A stretch of 64,000 nt of DNA from Carya illinoinensis (Eukaryota; Streptophyta; Magnoliopsida; Fagales; Juglandaceae): NCBI RefSeq assembly GCF_018687715.1, contig NC_056752.1:50872653-50936652 (forward strand), in the 5' to 3' direction. The notes beneath the pieces are model-generated. The model had not been told where the DNA came from and did no database searches. It worked only from the letters and a program-made list of their open reading frames with translations. Both the position numbers and the translations under genes were made by a program. Shown piece after piece: positions 46,858 to 57,737 of the stretch (positions are counted from its first letter, which is position 1; each line of letters starts with the position of its first letter).

Positions 46858-47673
46858 TACTGTACTTCAATTAATGCTTGGTCATGCTGATTTTGGTTCA
46901 TTAATTTTCTTCAAACTATTTGTGGGTTTTCTATTAATGATCTCAATAGATTCTTTTTATATATTAAAAAAAAAAAAAACCGACGCATGTGTCCTTGTTA
47001 GAGCATCCCCATCCGGTTCTCTAAAGTACCATATTCCTTATAATTTAGGGTTTATTTTAGAATTTTGATCAAAATATCCCCCACATCCAGATTCCTATTT
47101 TAGGAAAAAGGTATGTTGAGAAGTGTTGAGGAGAGTTGTGAATAGTAATAAAAAGTAGGTGAAAAGTAATAATAGAGTAATGAATAGTTTAAGTCTCCAT
47201 ATTTGGGGACTCACTATTCATTCCCTAAATCATTTTTATCAATATTTTATTCTAATATATAAAATAAATAATTTTCTAATCTCTACACTTTCTCTCATAC
47301 TCATATTTATTATAGTTTTAAATAATAATTTTAAAAATAATTTAATTAATTACGAAAATATAAAAAATTTAATTTTAAAAATATTATCATATTCACAAAA
47401 AAATAATTTAAATTTTTGTTTAAAATTCACTAGAGTAATAGTTCAAAAAATAAGAAAAAATATTGAGTAGTTAAATTTGTAAATAGAAGTGAAAGAAAAA
47501 AGTAATAAAAAAAAAAGAATAGAAAAATATTATTTAATATAATAGAGATAGAGATAGGGAATTGGATGTATAAGGTTTTTGAAAGATGAATAAAATTTAG
47601 GAAAAAATTTAAGAAAAAGTAATTTTGAGTTAAATTATAAAGATGAAGATAAGGAATAGGAAAAAGATACTTT

Positions 47674-47706
<33 letters not shown>

Positions 47707-47730
47707 TCGTTTTTAAAAAAACTCTATCAG
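46858..47730. other. upstream region of the 47955 gene with AT-rich repeat
   Basis: After duplicated flank DNA (46864-46920, similar to 29570-29640) comes a very AT-rich stretch starting GTTAGAGCATCCCCATCCGG (46998-47017), a phrase typical of plant MITEs, running to a TA microsatellite at 47680-47705. The open frame 47159-47470 is low-complexity. No gene is seen. Confidence 0.45.
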
Positions 47731-47954
47731 CATATTAATGGCGCGCATTCAAGAAGTTAGAGAAGTCAATTAATTGTGTGGAGTAATGAAACTTTCAACG
47801 ATGTTCAAAACATCAATCTTCATTTATTGCTCAGTAGTAGTAGTACTTATTATCACCAAAGAGCCAAGTCTATAAATAGGGCCTCCATATTCAAGCTTTT
47901 CAATCAAATCAGAAATCTTCACCAGGCCAGGCCGGGATCAAGGAAAAGATCAGA
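47731..47954 (+). promoter_or_regulatory. promoter of the thionin-like gene at 47955
   Basis: GAAGTTAGAGAAGTCAATTA (47753-47772) and CATCAATCTTCATTTATTGC (47811-47830) lead to TATAAATA at 47871-47878, 77 bases before the ATG. The same blocks and spacing stand before 57204 and, more diverged, 30314. Confidence 0.7.
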
Positions 47955-48570
47955 ATGAGGAGAGTTGTAGCAATGATGGTGTTAGTGCTAATGATGCTTG
48001 TGCTAGTTTTAGCACAAGCTGATGATCACGAGGCTTCTTCTCGGAAAACACTACTACCAATATTAATCCCTTCTGCTGCACCCGCACAAGCTGATGATCA
48101 TGATCACGAGAATTCTTCTCGGAAAACACTAGTACCAATAATCCCTCGGCCTGCTGCTACCCTATCACAAGATTATACACCAAGCAGTACTGGTGACTGT
48201 GATACAACGTGTTCTGCAGAGTGTTCTCTTGCTAAAAGATTTCCAAAGCATTACGCGGCTTGTATAGACCATTGCAAGAGGCTACATTGCAAGTATACTC
48301 CCTCCTATGCCATCTTAAAGTGCACCATTATTTGTGTTGACTCCATATCCCCCAAGCTTGCCTCCGGTATGTTAAAAAAAAACACCCTAATCAAATAATT
48401 AGTATCTGAAATAACAAAACTAAATGCATTTATGTTTATTATTATTATAAAATACTAATCCGTGCTTTTAATGCATGTGCGTGGCCGATGCAGATCATCA
48501 TAAAGTGCTTAACGAAGATCATATTATGAAAGCCTGCTACAATGGCTGCAAGAAGAAGAATAATGTTTGA
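47955..48570 (+). CDS. thionin-like cysteine-rich secreted peptide with duplicated spacer
   Basis: Exons 47955-48366 and 48494-48570 (donor CTCCG|GTATG, acceptor GATGCAG) give 162 residues. The signal peptide MRRVVAMMVLVLMMLVLVLA is cut near LAQ. The spacer contains an internal duplication: AQADDHEASSRKTLLPI and AQADDHDHENSSRKTLVPI. The cysteine plan is complete: C-X3-C-X3-C-X12-C-X3-C-X4-C, then C-X3-C, and in exon 2 C-X3-C (ACYNGC), ten in all. It ends KKKNNV. The pattern fits plant thionin-like proteins, which are secreted and probably disulfide-stabilised; a defence function is expected from the family, not shown. Unlike the 30314 copy it has neither a glycine nor a proline tract. The frame and both splice sites are intact. 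Confidence 0.87.
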
Positions 48571-50029
48571 TTTAAAAGTTTAGCATGTGCTACACATGCA
48601 TGCATGTCTTAATGTAATAAAACATGAATGAGAATGCATATATATATGCATCCAATTATATATATAAATCTGAAGTACTAATGCTTCAATTACCGTGGAG
48701 CAGGCTTTGGTTGTTAAAAGTTTATGATCTGAATATATATACCATGCAGAGGGCAAAAGTTTTTATCCAGTATATATATTTTGTTTTCGAACGTCCTGGC
48801 CGGATGACAATAATATTAATTAGAAATTATATATAAACAGATCATATATATATATATATATTTGAGTTGCTAATAGGAGAATTTTGTACGGCTAACAAGT
48901 TATAATTAATTGGAAGACCAATCTCAATGACTTCTAATTAGTTTCAATGAACTATATATATAGCTATATACAAGCAATTAATAGATCATTAATTAGTGCG
49001 ACCCAATATTAATGTGGAACAATTATGATCACAATCTGATCCCGTAGGTACGTACGTCGTTACATGATATATAACGTACATGATATATAGCCGACCTGTT
49101 AAAAGGTCTATATTAGAGCACTCTCAATAGATTTTTCATCCTATCATTTAAAATATATTATAAAAATCTAATTTTTTTATTCTACATACTGATTTTTATA
49201 ATATACTATACATCATCTTATCTTGAAATATAAATAATAATAATAATTATTTAAAAGATGAATAATACCCTCTACATGTAGTGGGTTACTGTAGTAATTT
49301 ATATTTTACAAATTCTTTTACGTAATCGGATGGAAGTCATTTTATGAATAATTTTTCAAATATTTTACAGTTTTTATATTATACCTGAGCCATTGATAGT
49401 GTTCTTATATTTTGGATTAAATTAATTAGCAGTGTTACTTTTTTTTTTTTTTTCAAATATTCATGATTTTTTTACTTACTAACTTGAATGTACCTTTTTA
49501 CAAGAATAATCATACATAAAAAATTAGCACTCTCAACGCTAGCTGGCTAGTAGTAGTACTACTTGAGGTATAAATTAGCTTAATTAATTCATGAACATTC
49601 TTTCTTGATATATATGTGTTAAAGGTTCTTAATTTTAATCAAAGTGTTCAACGAATTCCCATATTAGATTACAATAATTATAAGTACCATCTCATTATAT
49701 CTTTGTGATCATATCTTAGACTTAATTGCATATCCCCATTAATGGGACCGGATCATGACGTTAATCATGGAAATTCCACTTATATATATCATGCACAAAA
49801 GCTCACTAGCCCATTTAGTGTCCACTACTATACTCTCATCCATGGAAAAGTTTTTCAAGACTATATATGCGATCATGGTTTTGCGCTTAAGTTGTAATTA
49901 AAGTGACATTAAATATGTTTCAATAGATCAGGTACGTATAGAGTGTGGATAGATATAAGGAAATTGCACAGGGATCGAGAGTTAATTAGAATTTGGATAT
50001 TAACTATAAATAAAGAACGTACAGAAGGT
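48571..50029. other. intergenic, contains a MITE and a distal promoter module
   Basis: The 3' end of the 47955 gene (AATAAAA at about 48616-48622) is followed by AT-rich DNA, the MITE at 49115-49405, and from about 49760 the distal promoter module of the next unit (CATGGAAATTCCACT at 49766-49780, TTTTTCAAGACTATATATGC, TGTTTCAATAGATCAGG). No gene is seen. Confidence 0.55.
49115..49405. mobile_element. MITE with inverted ends and TATATT direct repeats
   Basis: Left end AGAGCACTCTCAATAGATT, right end the reverse complement of AGAACACTATCAATGGCTC. TATATT stands on both sides (49109-49114 and 49406-49411). The AT-rich interior of about 290 bases has no coding capacity. Confidence 0.7.
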
Positions 50030-50267
50030 TAGAATTACACCCAATAAGTTTCGTATCAGTGTGTAGAAGATCTATATTAGTGGAATTTCCACTCATTTTG
50101 GCCAAAACTTCAACAATCGTTTATTTATAAGTCCACTCATCTTTGATAAAGTGTCGTTCCAACTTCCAAGTCTATAAAATCATGGTTTTGTTACTCATAG
50201 TATAGATTTTATCATAGTTTCAGTATCAAAGGAGGAGAGTTTGGAGTTATTAAAGGAAATAATTAAC
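50030..50267 (+). promoter_or_regulatory. proximal promoter of the 50268 relic
   Basis: GGTTAGAATTACACCCAATAAG, the perfect-arm palindrome AGTGGAATTTCCACT (50079-50093), GGCCAAAACTTCAACAATCG, GTCCACTCATC and TATAAAATCATGG (about 50173-50185). The promoter is better preserved than the gene it serves. Confidence 0.65.
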
Positions 50268-50601
50268 ATGATGATGCTAAGGATCATGTCTATGTTAGTT
50301 GTGGCACAAGCCGTGGAGGATGATATAGATTACTTCTACAGTACTCCGGCCTGTTGCCGAGCACCACGGCCACCACCTCTCCCTAATTTCCGGCCTCCCA
50401 CTCCCATTCCTCCTCCCCCTCCCCTTCCTTCTCCTCCTCCTCCCCCCTTTCCGCCACCCCCGGCCACCAAAAGAATGACCAGATTATTCATGTGCTTGTG
50501 TGTGTAATATGAGATGTAGGCCTTGGAGAAGACATTTTCATCCGGAGTACCATGAGAACTCATGCATAGGACGATGCAGAGGGCTTCGGCCTCCCCCATG
50601 A
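50268..50601 (+). pseudogene. frameshifted proline-rich peptide gene
   Basis: The ATG at 50268 opens a shortened signal peptide (MMMLRIMSMLVVAQAVEDD), then a CC-containing segment and a proline tract, but the frame ends at TAA (50505-50507). The cysteine module continues in another frame (about 50482-50601): CACVCNMRC, a spacer, then SCIGRC and a TGA at 50599-50601, also with a stop just before it and one of the six module cysteines lost. At least one base insertion and a new stop therefore separate the two halves. The relic donor after the stop is mutated, and the relic exon 2 downstream is split by the Copia element. The truncated 80-residue protein could in principle be made but would lack the module. 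Confidence 0.78.
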
Positions 50602-50792
50602 TCGATTAATCCACTAGTTTCTGCTCATTAACCCTGCCATATATGCATGCTCCACACGCCCGCCTTCCCAACAAAAGTATTCCTTTATATTAATCTCAGT
50701 TTTTATTGTATAAAAAATTGTAGTTTACAACTTATTTCTTCAATTGTCAAATTAATTAGTTTTTTTAATGTGGCAGCAGATCAAGTTGATGA
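50602..50792 (+). other. relic intron and first part of relic exon 2 before the Copia element
   Basis: ATTAATCCACTAGTTTCTGC (50605-50624) matches the region after the stop in the sister genes, with the donor lost. GTGGCAGCAGATCAAGTTGA (50770-50789) is the acceptor and start of relic exon 2. GATGA at 50788-50792 is the left target duplication of the Copia element. Confidence 0.6.
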
Positions 50793-51064
50793 TGTCAACG
50801 TACAACAATCCTCTCATTATTTGTAATATTGTATAGTTGTAGTATTTTAGATTGTAGGCTACACATGACTGCTAAATATCAGGCGTAATTTAGGGCCTCA
50901 CATGTTAGGTGGTGCTACACACAGTGCTGTCAAGCATTAGACGTAATTGAAGGAATCACATGTTAGGTGGTATTCCCGCTCAAAGTAGACAGTACATAGC
51001 CATGTAAATTTGTTCTATAAAATGGGAGGAAATCCTCTGAAAGGATCATTGAATCCATTTGACA
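50793..51064 (+). repeat. 5' LTR of the Copia element
   Basis: 272 bases, TG...CA ends, short inverted tips TGTCAA/TTGACA. The likely promoter and transcript start lie within it (TATAAAATGG near 51017-51026). It is followed without gap by the initiator-methionine tRNA primer site at 51065-51077. Confidence 0.97.
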
Positions 51065-51713
51065 TGGTATCAGAGCCTAAGATTGTCTCTCTCGAATTTT
51101 TAGATTTCTCTCTTGTGTCTCATATATTTCTCTTGTGATTTAGTATCCTCGATACCTTTGGTCTTGTGTCTCGGCTGGATTTGTGCTGTTTCTTTATTTT
51201 CTTGGTTCTGTGCTTGATTTTGGCATCTCTTGAGCTTGGTTTCCTGTTTTTCAGCAACTCTTTCTCTGTTTTTTCAGCAACTCTATTTCTCTATTTTTTC
51301 AGCAACTCTGCTAGCCGATTATCTTTTTCCTGCAAATCTGTTTCCTGCTGTTGGCAATACTGTTGTTTGGCCATTTGCTCATTTCTTTTGCCGTGGAATA
51401 CAGCTTGAGTACAGGCTGTTAAGCATAGTCAAACACATTGTGTTTGACTATAATTCTTTTTTGTTTTCTGCTGTGGGCCATTGAGTCTTGATAATTGTAT
51501 CCTTTTCTTTTGTCTTGTCTTGGATTCCTCTTCCACGTGGCCTTTGTGATAATTATAGTCTTGATAATTATAATCTTTTTCTTTTGTCTTGTCTTAGATT
51601 CCATTAGTCTTCCACGTGGCCTTTGTGATATTTATAATTATAGTTCATTTAGTCCATTCTTTTGTCTCGCCCTTTGTGATATTTTTGGCCTTTGTGTGTA
51701 CCATTTAATTAGT

Positions 51714-54700
51714 ATGGACTTCACACATTTGTGTACCAAGTTTACTGGTAATAATTATTCTATGTGGGCATTTCAATTTGAATTTTTTCTTAAGGAAAAA
51801 GATCTTTGGGGTCATATTGACGGCACTGATTGTGCATCCAACCCTGCTAATCCAAGGATTGGGCTATGCTTGATGCTAGGATTATGTCTTGGCTTCTTGG
51901 CTCGGTTGAGCCACATATTGTCACCCACTTACGACCTCATCGCACCGCTCAATTAATGTGGATTTACTTAAAAAAAGTATATCATCAAGATAACGGTGCT
52001 CGTCGTTTTTAGTTAGAGCATACGATTGCCATGTTTCAACATGACAATTGTTCCATCCAAAACTATTATTCCGCATTCCTGACTCTTTGGAATGAATATT
52101 CTGATTTGGTTACCACATATGTTCCTGTTGCCTCTCTTTCCACTATTCAAAATATTCACTAGACTCGTCGTCGTGATCAGTTCCTTATGAAACTTCATCC
52201 CGAGTATGAATCTGTTCGCTCTTCTTTTCTGAATCGCTCTCCTGTTCCTTCTCTTGATGTTTGTTTTGGTGAGTTACTTCGTGAAGAACAAAGGCTTAGT
52301 ACTCAAGCTTCTCTGATAGGGTCTGCTCCTGTAGCTTATGCTGCTCAACGACGAGGACCACTTGCATATTCTAGCACCTTACAATGTTTCTGCTGCAAGG
52401 AACATGGGTATATTGCTGCTAATTGTCTTAAGAAATATTGTTCTTATTGCAAGAAGAAGGGTCACATTATCAAAAACTGTCATATTCGCCCCAAAAATCG
52501 TCAGGCCCAAGCATTTCAGACTTCTGTTATTGTTCCTCCCGTCGGGACTTCTGTAGCACATGGCTCTTCCTCAGGTGCTTCCTCTTATCCTGCACCTCCC
52601 GCAACAAATTACTGCACACCAGAAATGGTGCAACAGATGATAATTTCGACATTATCTGCCATGGGGTTTCAAGGTAAAAATTATACTAAACTCTGGTATG
52701 TAGACTCGGGTGCTTCTAATCACATGACGAATACTGCCAGTGCTTTATGTCATGTGCGGCCCTATGCTGGTCAATCTGCCATTCAGACTGCCAATGGCAA
52801 TTCTTTGCCCATCGCTGCTGTCGGAGATGTCTCTTTCAAATTTACTGATGTGTTTCTTGCCCCTCAACTTTCCACAAATCTTATTTCTATTGGTCAATTA
52901 ATTGATAATAATTGTGCTGTTAATTTTTCTGGTAATGGTTGTGTTGTGCAAGACCAGGTAACGGGGGAGCCGATCGCGAAGGGACCTAAAGTGGGGCGCT
53001 TGTTTCCATTGTTTTTACCTGTTCCAGCACTTTCTTCAGTCTCGTCAATTAAGTCTTTTGCTTGTAATAATGTTCCTGATCTGAGTATGGTGTGGCATCA
53101 TCGTTTAGGTCATCCTAGCACTCAAATCTTCTCTCATGTCTTGCACTCGGGTTTTCTTGATAATAAAATACGTTCCTCTTTATCTCTTGAGTGTGATTCT
53201 TGTAAACTTGGTAAAAGTAAAATTCTTCCATTTCCTTTGAATGCTAGTAGAGCCTCTCACTGCTTTGATCTCATCCATAGTGATGTTTGGGGACCTTCCC
53301 CGGTTAGTTCACATGAAAAATTTAAATATTATGTGACTTTCATTGATGATTATAGCAGATTTACTTGGGTTTATTTTCTTCGCTCTAAATCTGAAATTTT
53401 TCAAACTTTCACTAATTTTTTAGCGTATGTTGAAAATCAATTTTCTGGAACTATTAAGACATTACGCACAGATTCTGATGGTGAATATTTGTCTACTGAG
53501 TTTCAGGCATTCTTGGCTTCTAAAGATATTATTCATCAACGAACATGTCCTGCTACTCCCCAATAGAATGGAGTAGCCGAACGTAAAAATCGTAATCTTC
53601 TTGATGTGGTACGTACTCTTTTATTAAAATCCTCTGTTCCATCCATGTTTTGGGTTGAGGCTTTGAAAACTGCTACTCACTTGATTAATCAGTTACCGTC
53701 CCAAGTTTTACACATGGAGTCTCCCTATTTTCGCTTGTTTGCTACACAACCTAGTTATGAGAATCTTCGTATTTTTGGATGTGTATGTTTTGTTCATTTA
53801 CCTTCTCATGAGCGACATAAATTATCTGCTCAATTTGTTAGATGTGCATTTTTGGGATATAATGTGTGTCAAAAGGGATTTGTTTGCTATGATCCTACTT
53901 TATATCGTACACACATTTCTAGGAATGTTATTTTCTTTGAAAATCAACATTTCTTTCATGTGTCATCTGTGCTCTCTTCTTCTACTGTGGTCCTCCCATC
54001 TTTTGAGCAACAGTTTTCAGATCTTCATCAAATCAACTCTCGCTTTAAACCAGGTCTTGTGTATACAAGACGGCTCTCGCCCACAGTCTCTTCCAGTGGC
54101 TCAACCAGTATCTGATCCCACCATGCACCAAAATCAGTCCATTACAGTAGCTTCAGAGCACCCGGCACGTCGCTCCTCTCGAGTATTTGTACCTCTGGAT
54201 AGGTATGGGTGGTTTGCTTCTGCGCTTACTGCTATATTGTCCAATTTTAATATTCCCACATGCTACTCACATGCTGTCAAGCATGATTGTTGGTTACAAG
54301 CTATACAGGAAGAAATTACTACTCTAGAGGCCAATCACACCTGGGACATTGCACCTTGTCCTTCCACCATAGTTTCTTTGGGTTGTAAATGAGTTTACTC
54401 CATTAAGGTTAAATCTGATGGGAGTTTGGATCGTTATAAAGCTCGACTTATTGCACTTGGAAATAATCAAGAATATGGTGTCAATTATGAAGAAACCTTT
54501 GCTCTTGTGGCTAAGATGGCCACTGTTCGTACAATTTTAGCTCTTGCTGCTTCCAATGATTGGCCACTATATCAGATGGATGTCAAGAATGCTTTTCTTC
54601 ACGGGGAGTTTAAAGAATGTATTTATATGAAGCCACCCCCGGGATTGGAACCCTCTCCAAACTCACATGTGTGTAAGCTTTGTCACTCTCTTTATGGTCT

Positions 54701-55787
54701 CAAACAAGCTCCAAGGGCCTGGTTTGATAAATTTCGAACTAATTTATTAGAATTCTCATTCAAGCAGAGCAAGTATGACACTTCCTTGTTTCTTCGGAAA
54801 TCAGATATGGGTATTGTTGTACTATTGGTTTATGTTGATGATATTGTGATTACTGGTTCCGATTCTATTTTACTTGGCCAGCTCAAGAGTCATCTCTCAA
54901 AGTCCTTTCATATGAAAGATCTTGGATCTCTTACATATTTTCTTGGTCTTGAGGTGCATCGTAGTCCCTCTGGTATTTCACTCAATCAACATAAGTATGC
55001 TAGTGACTTGGTGGCTACAGCTGGACCACAGGAGGCTACTTCTGTTGATACTTTCATGGAATTAAATGTCAAGCTTCGCAAAGAGGAGGGTGACTTATTT
55101 GCTGATCCCAGTTTATATCGGAAGTTGGTGGGTAGCCTTGTTTATCTCACCATTACTAGACCGGACATTTCTTTTGCTGTACAACAAGTCAGTCAATTTC
55201 TTCAGACTCCTCGTCACCTTCATTTCGCTGCTGTCCGTAGGATTATACGCTATGTTCAGGGCACTTCTACCCGTGGTTTATTCTTCCCGGCCGGCAATTC
55301 GACTCGTCTTACTGCTTATAGTGATGCTGATTGGACTGGTTGTGCGGATACACGTCGCTCCATCACTGGTTGGTGTGTGTTCTTAGGTGATGCATTAATC
55401 TCTTAGAAAAGTAAGAAGCAAGACAGAGTTTCTAAGTCATCTACAGAATCTGAATACCGAGCAATGTCTTTAGCTTGTTCTGAAATTATTTGGCTTCGAG
55501 GTATGCTTGCTGAGTTAGATTTTTCTGAGAACGATCCGACGGCTCTACATGCCGACAATACGAGTGCTATTCAGATCACAGCCAATTCTGTCCATCATGA
55601 GCGCACGAAACATATTGAAGTAGATTGTCACTCTATTCGTGAAGCATTTGAAGCTCGTGTTATCACTCTTCCACATATTTCCACTGAACTACAGATTACT
55701 GATATCTTCACCAAGGCTCTCACTTGTCATCGACATTGCTTCCTAAGTAGCAAATTGATGCTTGTTGATCAACCTGCATCAATTTGA
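51714..55787 (+). pseudogene. Copia gag-pol polyprotein, broken by stops and frameshifts
   Basis: Starts MDFTHLCTKFTGNNYSMWAF at 51714, a standard Copia gag opening. Gag has shifts and stops between 51860 and 52160. Two CCHC knuckles lie at about 52386-52480. The first has Tyr where the His should be, the second (CSYCKKKGHIIKNC) is intact. Then come the protease motif WYVDSGASNHM, the integrase HHRLGHPS...CDSCKLGK zinc motif and D,D,E core (HSDVWGP, TDSDGEY, NGVAERKN), reverse transcriptase (DVKNAFLHG, YVDDI) and RNase H (AYSDADWTG, STESEYRA, DNTSAIQ), ending before the polypurine tract. In-frame stops are TAG at 53564-53566, TGA at 54390-54392 and TAG at 55404-55406, and there is a frameshift near 54060-54113. 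The stops fall where family proteins normally have Gln or Trp, so they fit C-to-T or G-to-A changes. It cannot encode an active polyprotein. Confidence 0.93.
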
Positions 55788-55794
55788 GGGGGGC

Positions 55795-56066
55795 TGTCAA
55801 CGTACAGCAATCCTCTCATTATTTGTAATATTGTATAGTTGTAGTATTTTAGAATGTAGGCTACACATGACTGCTAAATATCAGGCGTAATTTAGGGCCT
55901 CACATGTTAGGTGGTGCTACACACAGTGTTGTCAAACATTAGACGTAATTAAAGGAATCACATGTTAGGTAGTATTCTCGCTTAAAATAGACAGTACATA
56001 GCCATGTAAATTTGTTTTATAAAATGGGAGGAAATCCCCTGAAAGGATCATTGAATCCATTTGACA
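55795..56066 (+). repeat. 3' LTR of the Copia element
   Basis: Matches the 5' LTR except for 11 positions counted by eye; most changes read G-to-A or C-to-T in this copy. It is followed by GATGA and then the second part of the relic exon 2. Confidence 0.97.
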
Positions 56067-56164
56067 GATGAAGTAGAAGCCGGGAAAGTAGTGCTACAAC
56101 AACAGCAAGTACAATAACTATTGGCTGGCTTGCATTTGCAATAAAACACAGAAATATGGTTATG

Positions 56165-56196
<32 letters not shown>

Positions 56197-56543
56197 AGAC
56201 TAGTTAAGCTTCGCCTATGATTGGAGCTAGCATGCATATTCACATCGCGTATTTAAAGTTGTAAGCTGTAGTAATATTTAGTACTACGTAAGTACTTGTG
56301 ATCATGATCAGCTATATACGGCGCGCCTACAACTAATTTGAATTATCACCAGTAATTTCACTTTCACGATAAACTATCAAAATTATAAATCTGCACCCTA
56401 ATTAAATATGATCTATTTCTGAAAATCTGTACCAGCAATTAAAATATGATTGTTTTGATTAATGAAATATAAAATAATGTTTGGCACAATCTAATCAATG
56501 GTTTAATCTAGCCAATGATAAAAATGGTCAAAATTTAATTGGA

Positions 56544-56590
<47 letters not shown>

Positions 56591-57003
56591 CGTAATTAAT
56601 CAATAATTTTGGTAATTTAGGATGTAAGCAGAAAAAACAATAACGGCTTGAGAGTGTAAAATATACTTAATAAACATCAATAAGCTGATGGTTAAAGTGG
56701 TATGTAGCATATCATGCATGCATAGATATGGTCGCTAGAAAATGGTCCGCACATTAATGTGGCACGAGGAAAACTAAAAGATACGTCTGGTGCATTCAGA
56801 AAGATCAACGTCAAGCATATACGTACATTATCTAAATATTTTTCGTTTGTACGAAAGTTATGGGTAATATATATATAACTAAGATATTCAGTATAATATG
56901 TATTTTACTTTCACTTATAATTTTACTTACAAAATGAATTTTGTAACTTTTCTTTTAAAATTCAAATTTCATGATTTTTAATTACGGTCAAAGCCTTATA
57001 AAC
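56067..57003 (+). other. second part of relic exon 2 and 3' flank; upstream region of next gene
   Basis: GATGAAGTAGAAGCC, then CTACAACAACAGCAAG (56093-56108) finish the relic exon. TTGCATTTGCAATAAAACAC (56133-56152) is the poly(A) region. TA microsatellites lie at 56163-56200 and 56547-56583. From about 56650 the DNA matches 45310 onwards and 61225 onwards, the upstream flank of the two-exon genes. No other gene is seen. Confidence 0.55.
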
Positions 57004-57203
57004 TGATCTCTCAGCATCTTAATTATGATGCATTCAAGAAGTTAGAGAAGTCAAATTAATTAATTGTATGAATTAATGAAATCTCCATGAATGCCCAAAA
57101 CGTCAGTCTTCATTTACTGCTCACTTAATTATCACAGAAGAGTACTTAACTCTATAAATTGGGTCTCCCTAGCCGAAGAGAAGGAACGAGGAGAGTTGTA
57201 ACA
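57004..57203 (+). promoter_or_regulatory. promoter and leader of the 57204 gene, ancestral start codon lost
   Basis: GAAGTTAGAGAAGTCAAATT and GTCAGTCTTCATTTACTGC lead to TATAAA at 57153-57158. The position of the start codon used by the 47955 copy is here ACG (57186-57188) in the same context (GAACGAGGAGAGTTGTA against GAATGAGGAGAGTTGTA). The next in-frame ATG is 18 bases on, at 57204. Confidence 0.7.
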
Positions 57204-57737
57204 ATGGTGGTTGTTCTGCTATCGATGCTTGCGCTAGTTTTAGCACAAATTGAACCTGATCCCTCAGCTTATCCGGACGAGCCAGCACCCATACTACTCC
57301 CTCCTATGACTCCCTCCTATGGTCCTGACTCTGATACAAAGTGTTCTGCTGAGTGTTTTCTTGCTAAAAAATTTCCAAAGCATTACGCGGCTTGTTTAGA
57401 CCATTGCAAGATAAAGCTACAGTACTGCAAAGTCTATCCTGCAGATCTCTCCTATTCTATCTTCAAGTGCACCGTCACTTGTGTTGACTCCACATCCACC
57501 AAGCTTGCAGTGGCCGCCGGTATGTATATGTGTATATAATATATATATATATAAACATTAAGGGAAAAAAATCAAAATCTTAGCATAAATCTGCTAGATC
57601 TAAGAGAAACAAATATATTTATGTTTATTATTATAGTATACTAATCTGTGGTTAATTTTAATGTGGCAAATGCAGATAAAGTGAATGATGAAGATCAGGT
57701 GGAAGCTTGCTACAATAGCTGCAAGAAGAATGTTTAA
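57204..57737 (+). CDS. thionin-like cysteine-rich peptide, shifted start and nine cysteines
   Basis: Exons 57204-57519 and 57676-57737 (donor CGCCG|GTATG, acceptor AATGCAG) give 125 residues from the second ATG. The signal peptide is shortened but still hydrophobic (MVVVLLSMLALVLAQ). A Pro-containing spacer (PSAYPDEPAPILLPPMTPSY) follows. In the cysteine module the first cysteine is Ser (SDTKCSAEC), and the sixth is displaced (CKIKLQYC), leaving nine cysteines, an odd number. Exon 2 encodes DKVNDEDQVEACYNSCKKNV. Close to the 47955 copy in every other respect, including promoter. An odd cysteine count and lost start codon suggest early decay or a changed disulfide pattern, but the frame and splice sites are whole, so I list it as a gene rather than a pseudogene. 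Confidence 0.72.

Larger units (their letters stand above)
50793..56066 (+). mobile_element. full-length Ty1/Copia LTR retrotransposon, inactivated
   Basis: Two 272-base LTRs (50793-51064, 55795-56066) begin TGTCAACG and end TTTGACA. Target duplication GATGA flanks them (50788-50792, 56067-56071). The primer site TGGTATCAGAGCC follows the 5' LTR directly and a GAGGGGGG polypurine tract precedes the 3' LTR. By eye the LTRs differ at 11 of 272 positions (about 4%), nearly all transitions. Domain order gag, protease, integrase, reverse transcriptase, RNase H is that of Copia. Total length is 5274 bases. It sits inside the relic exon 2 of the peptide pseudogene at 50268. Confidence 0.97.
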
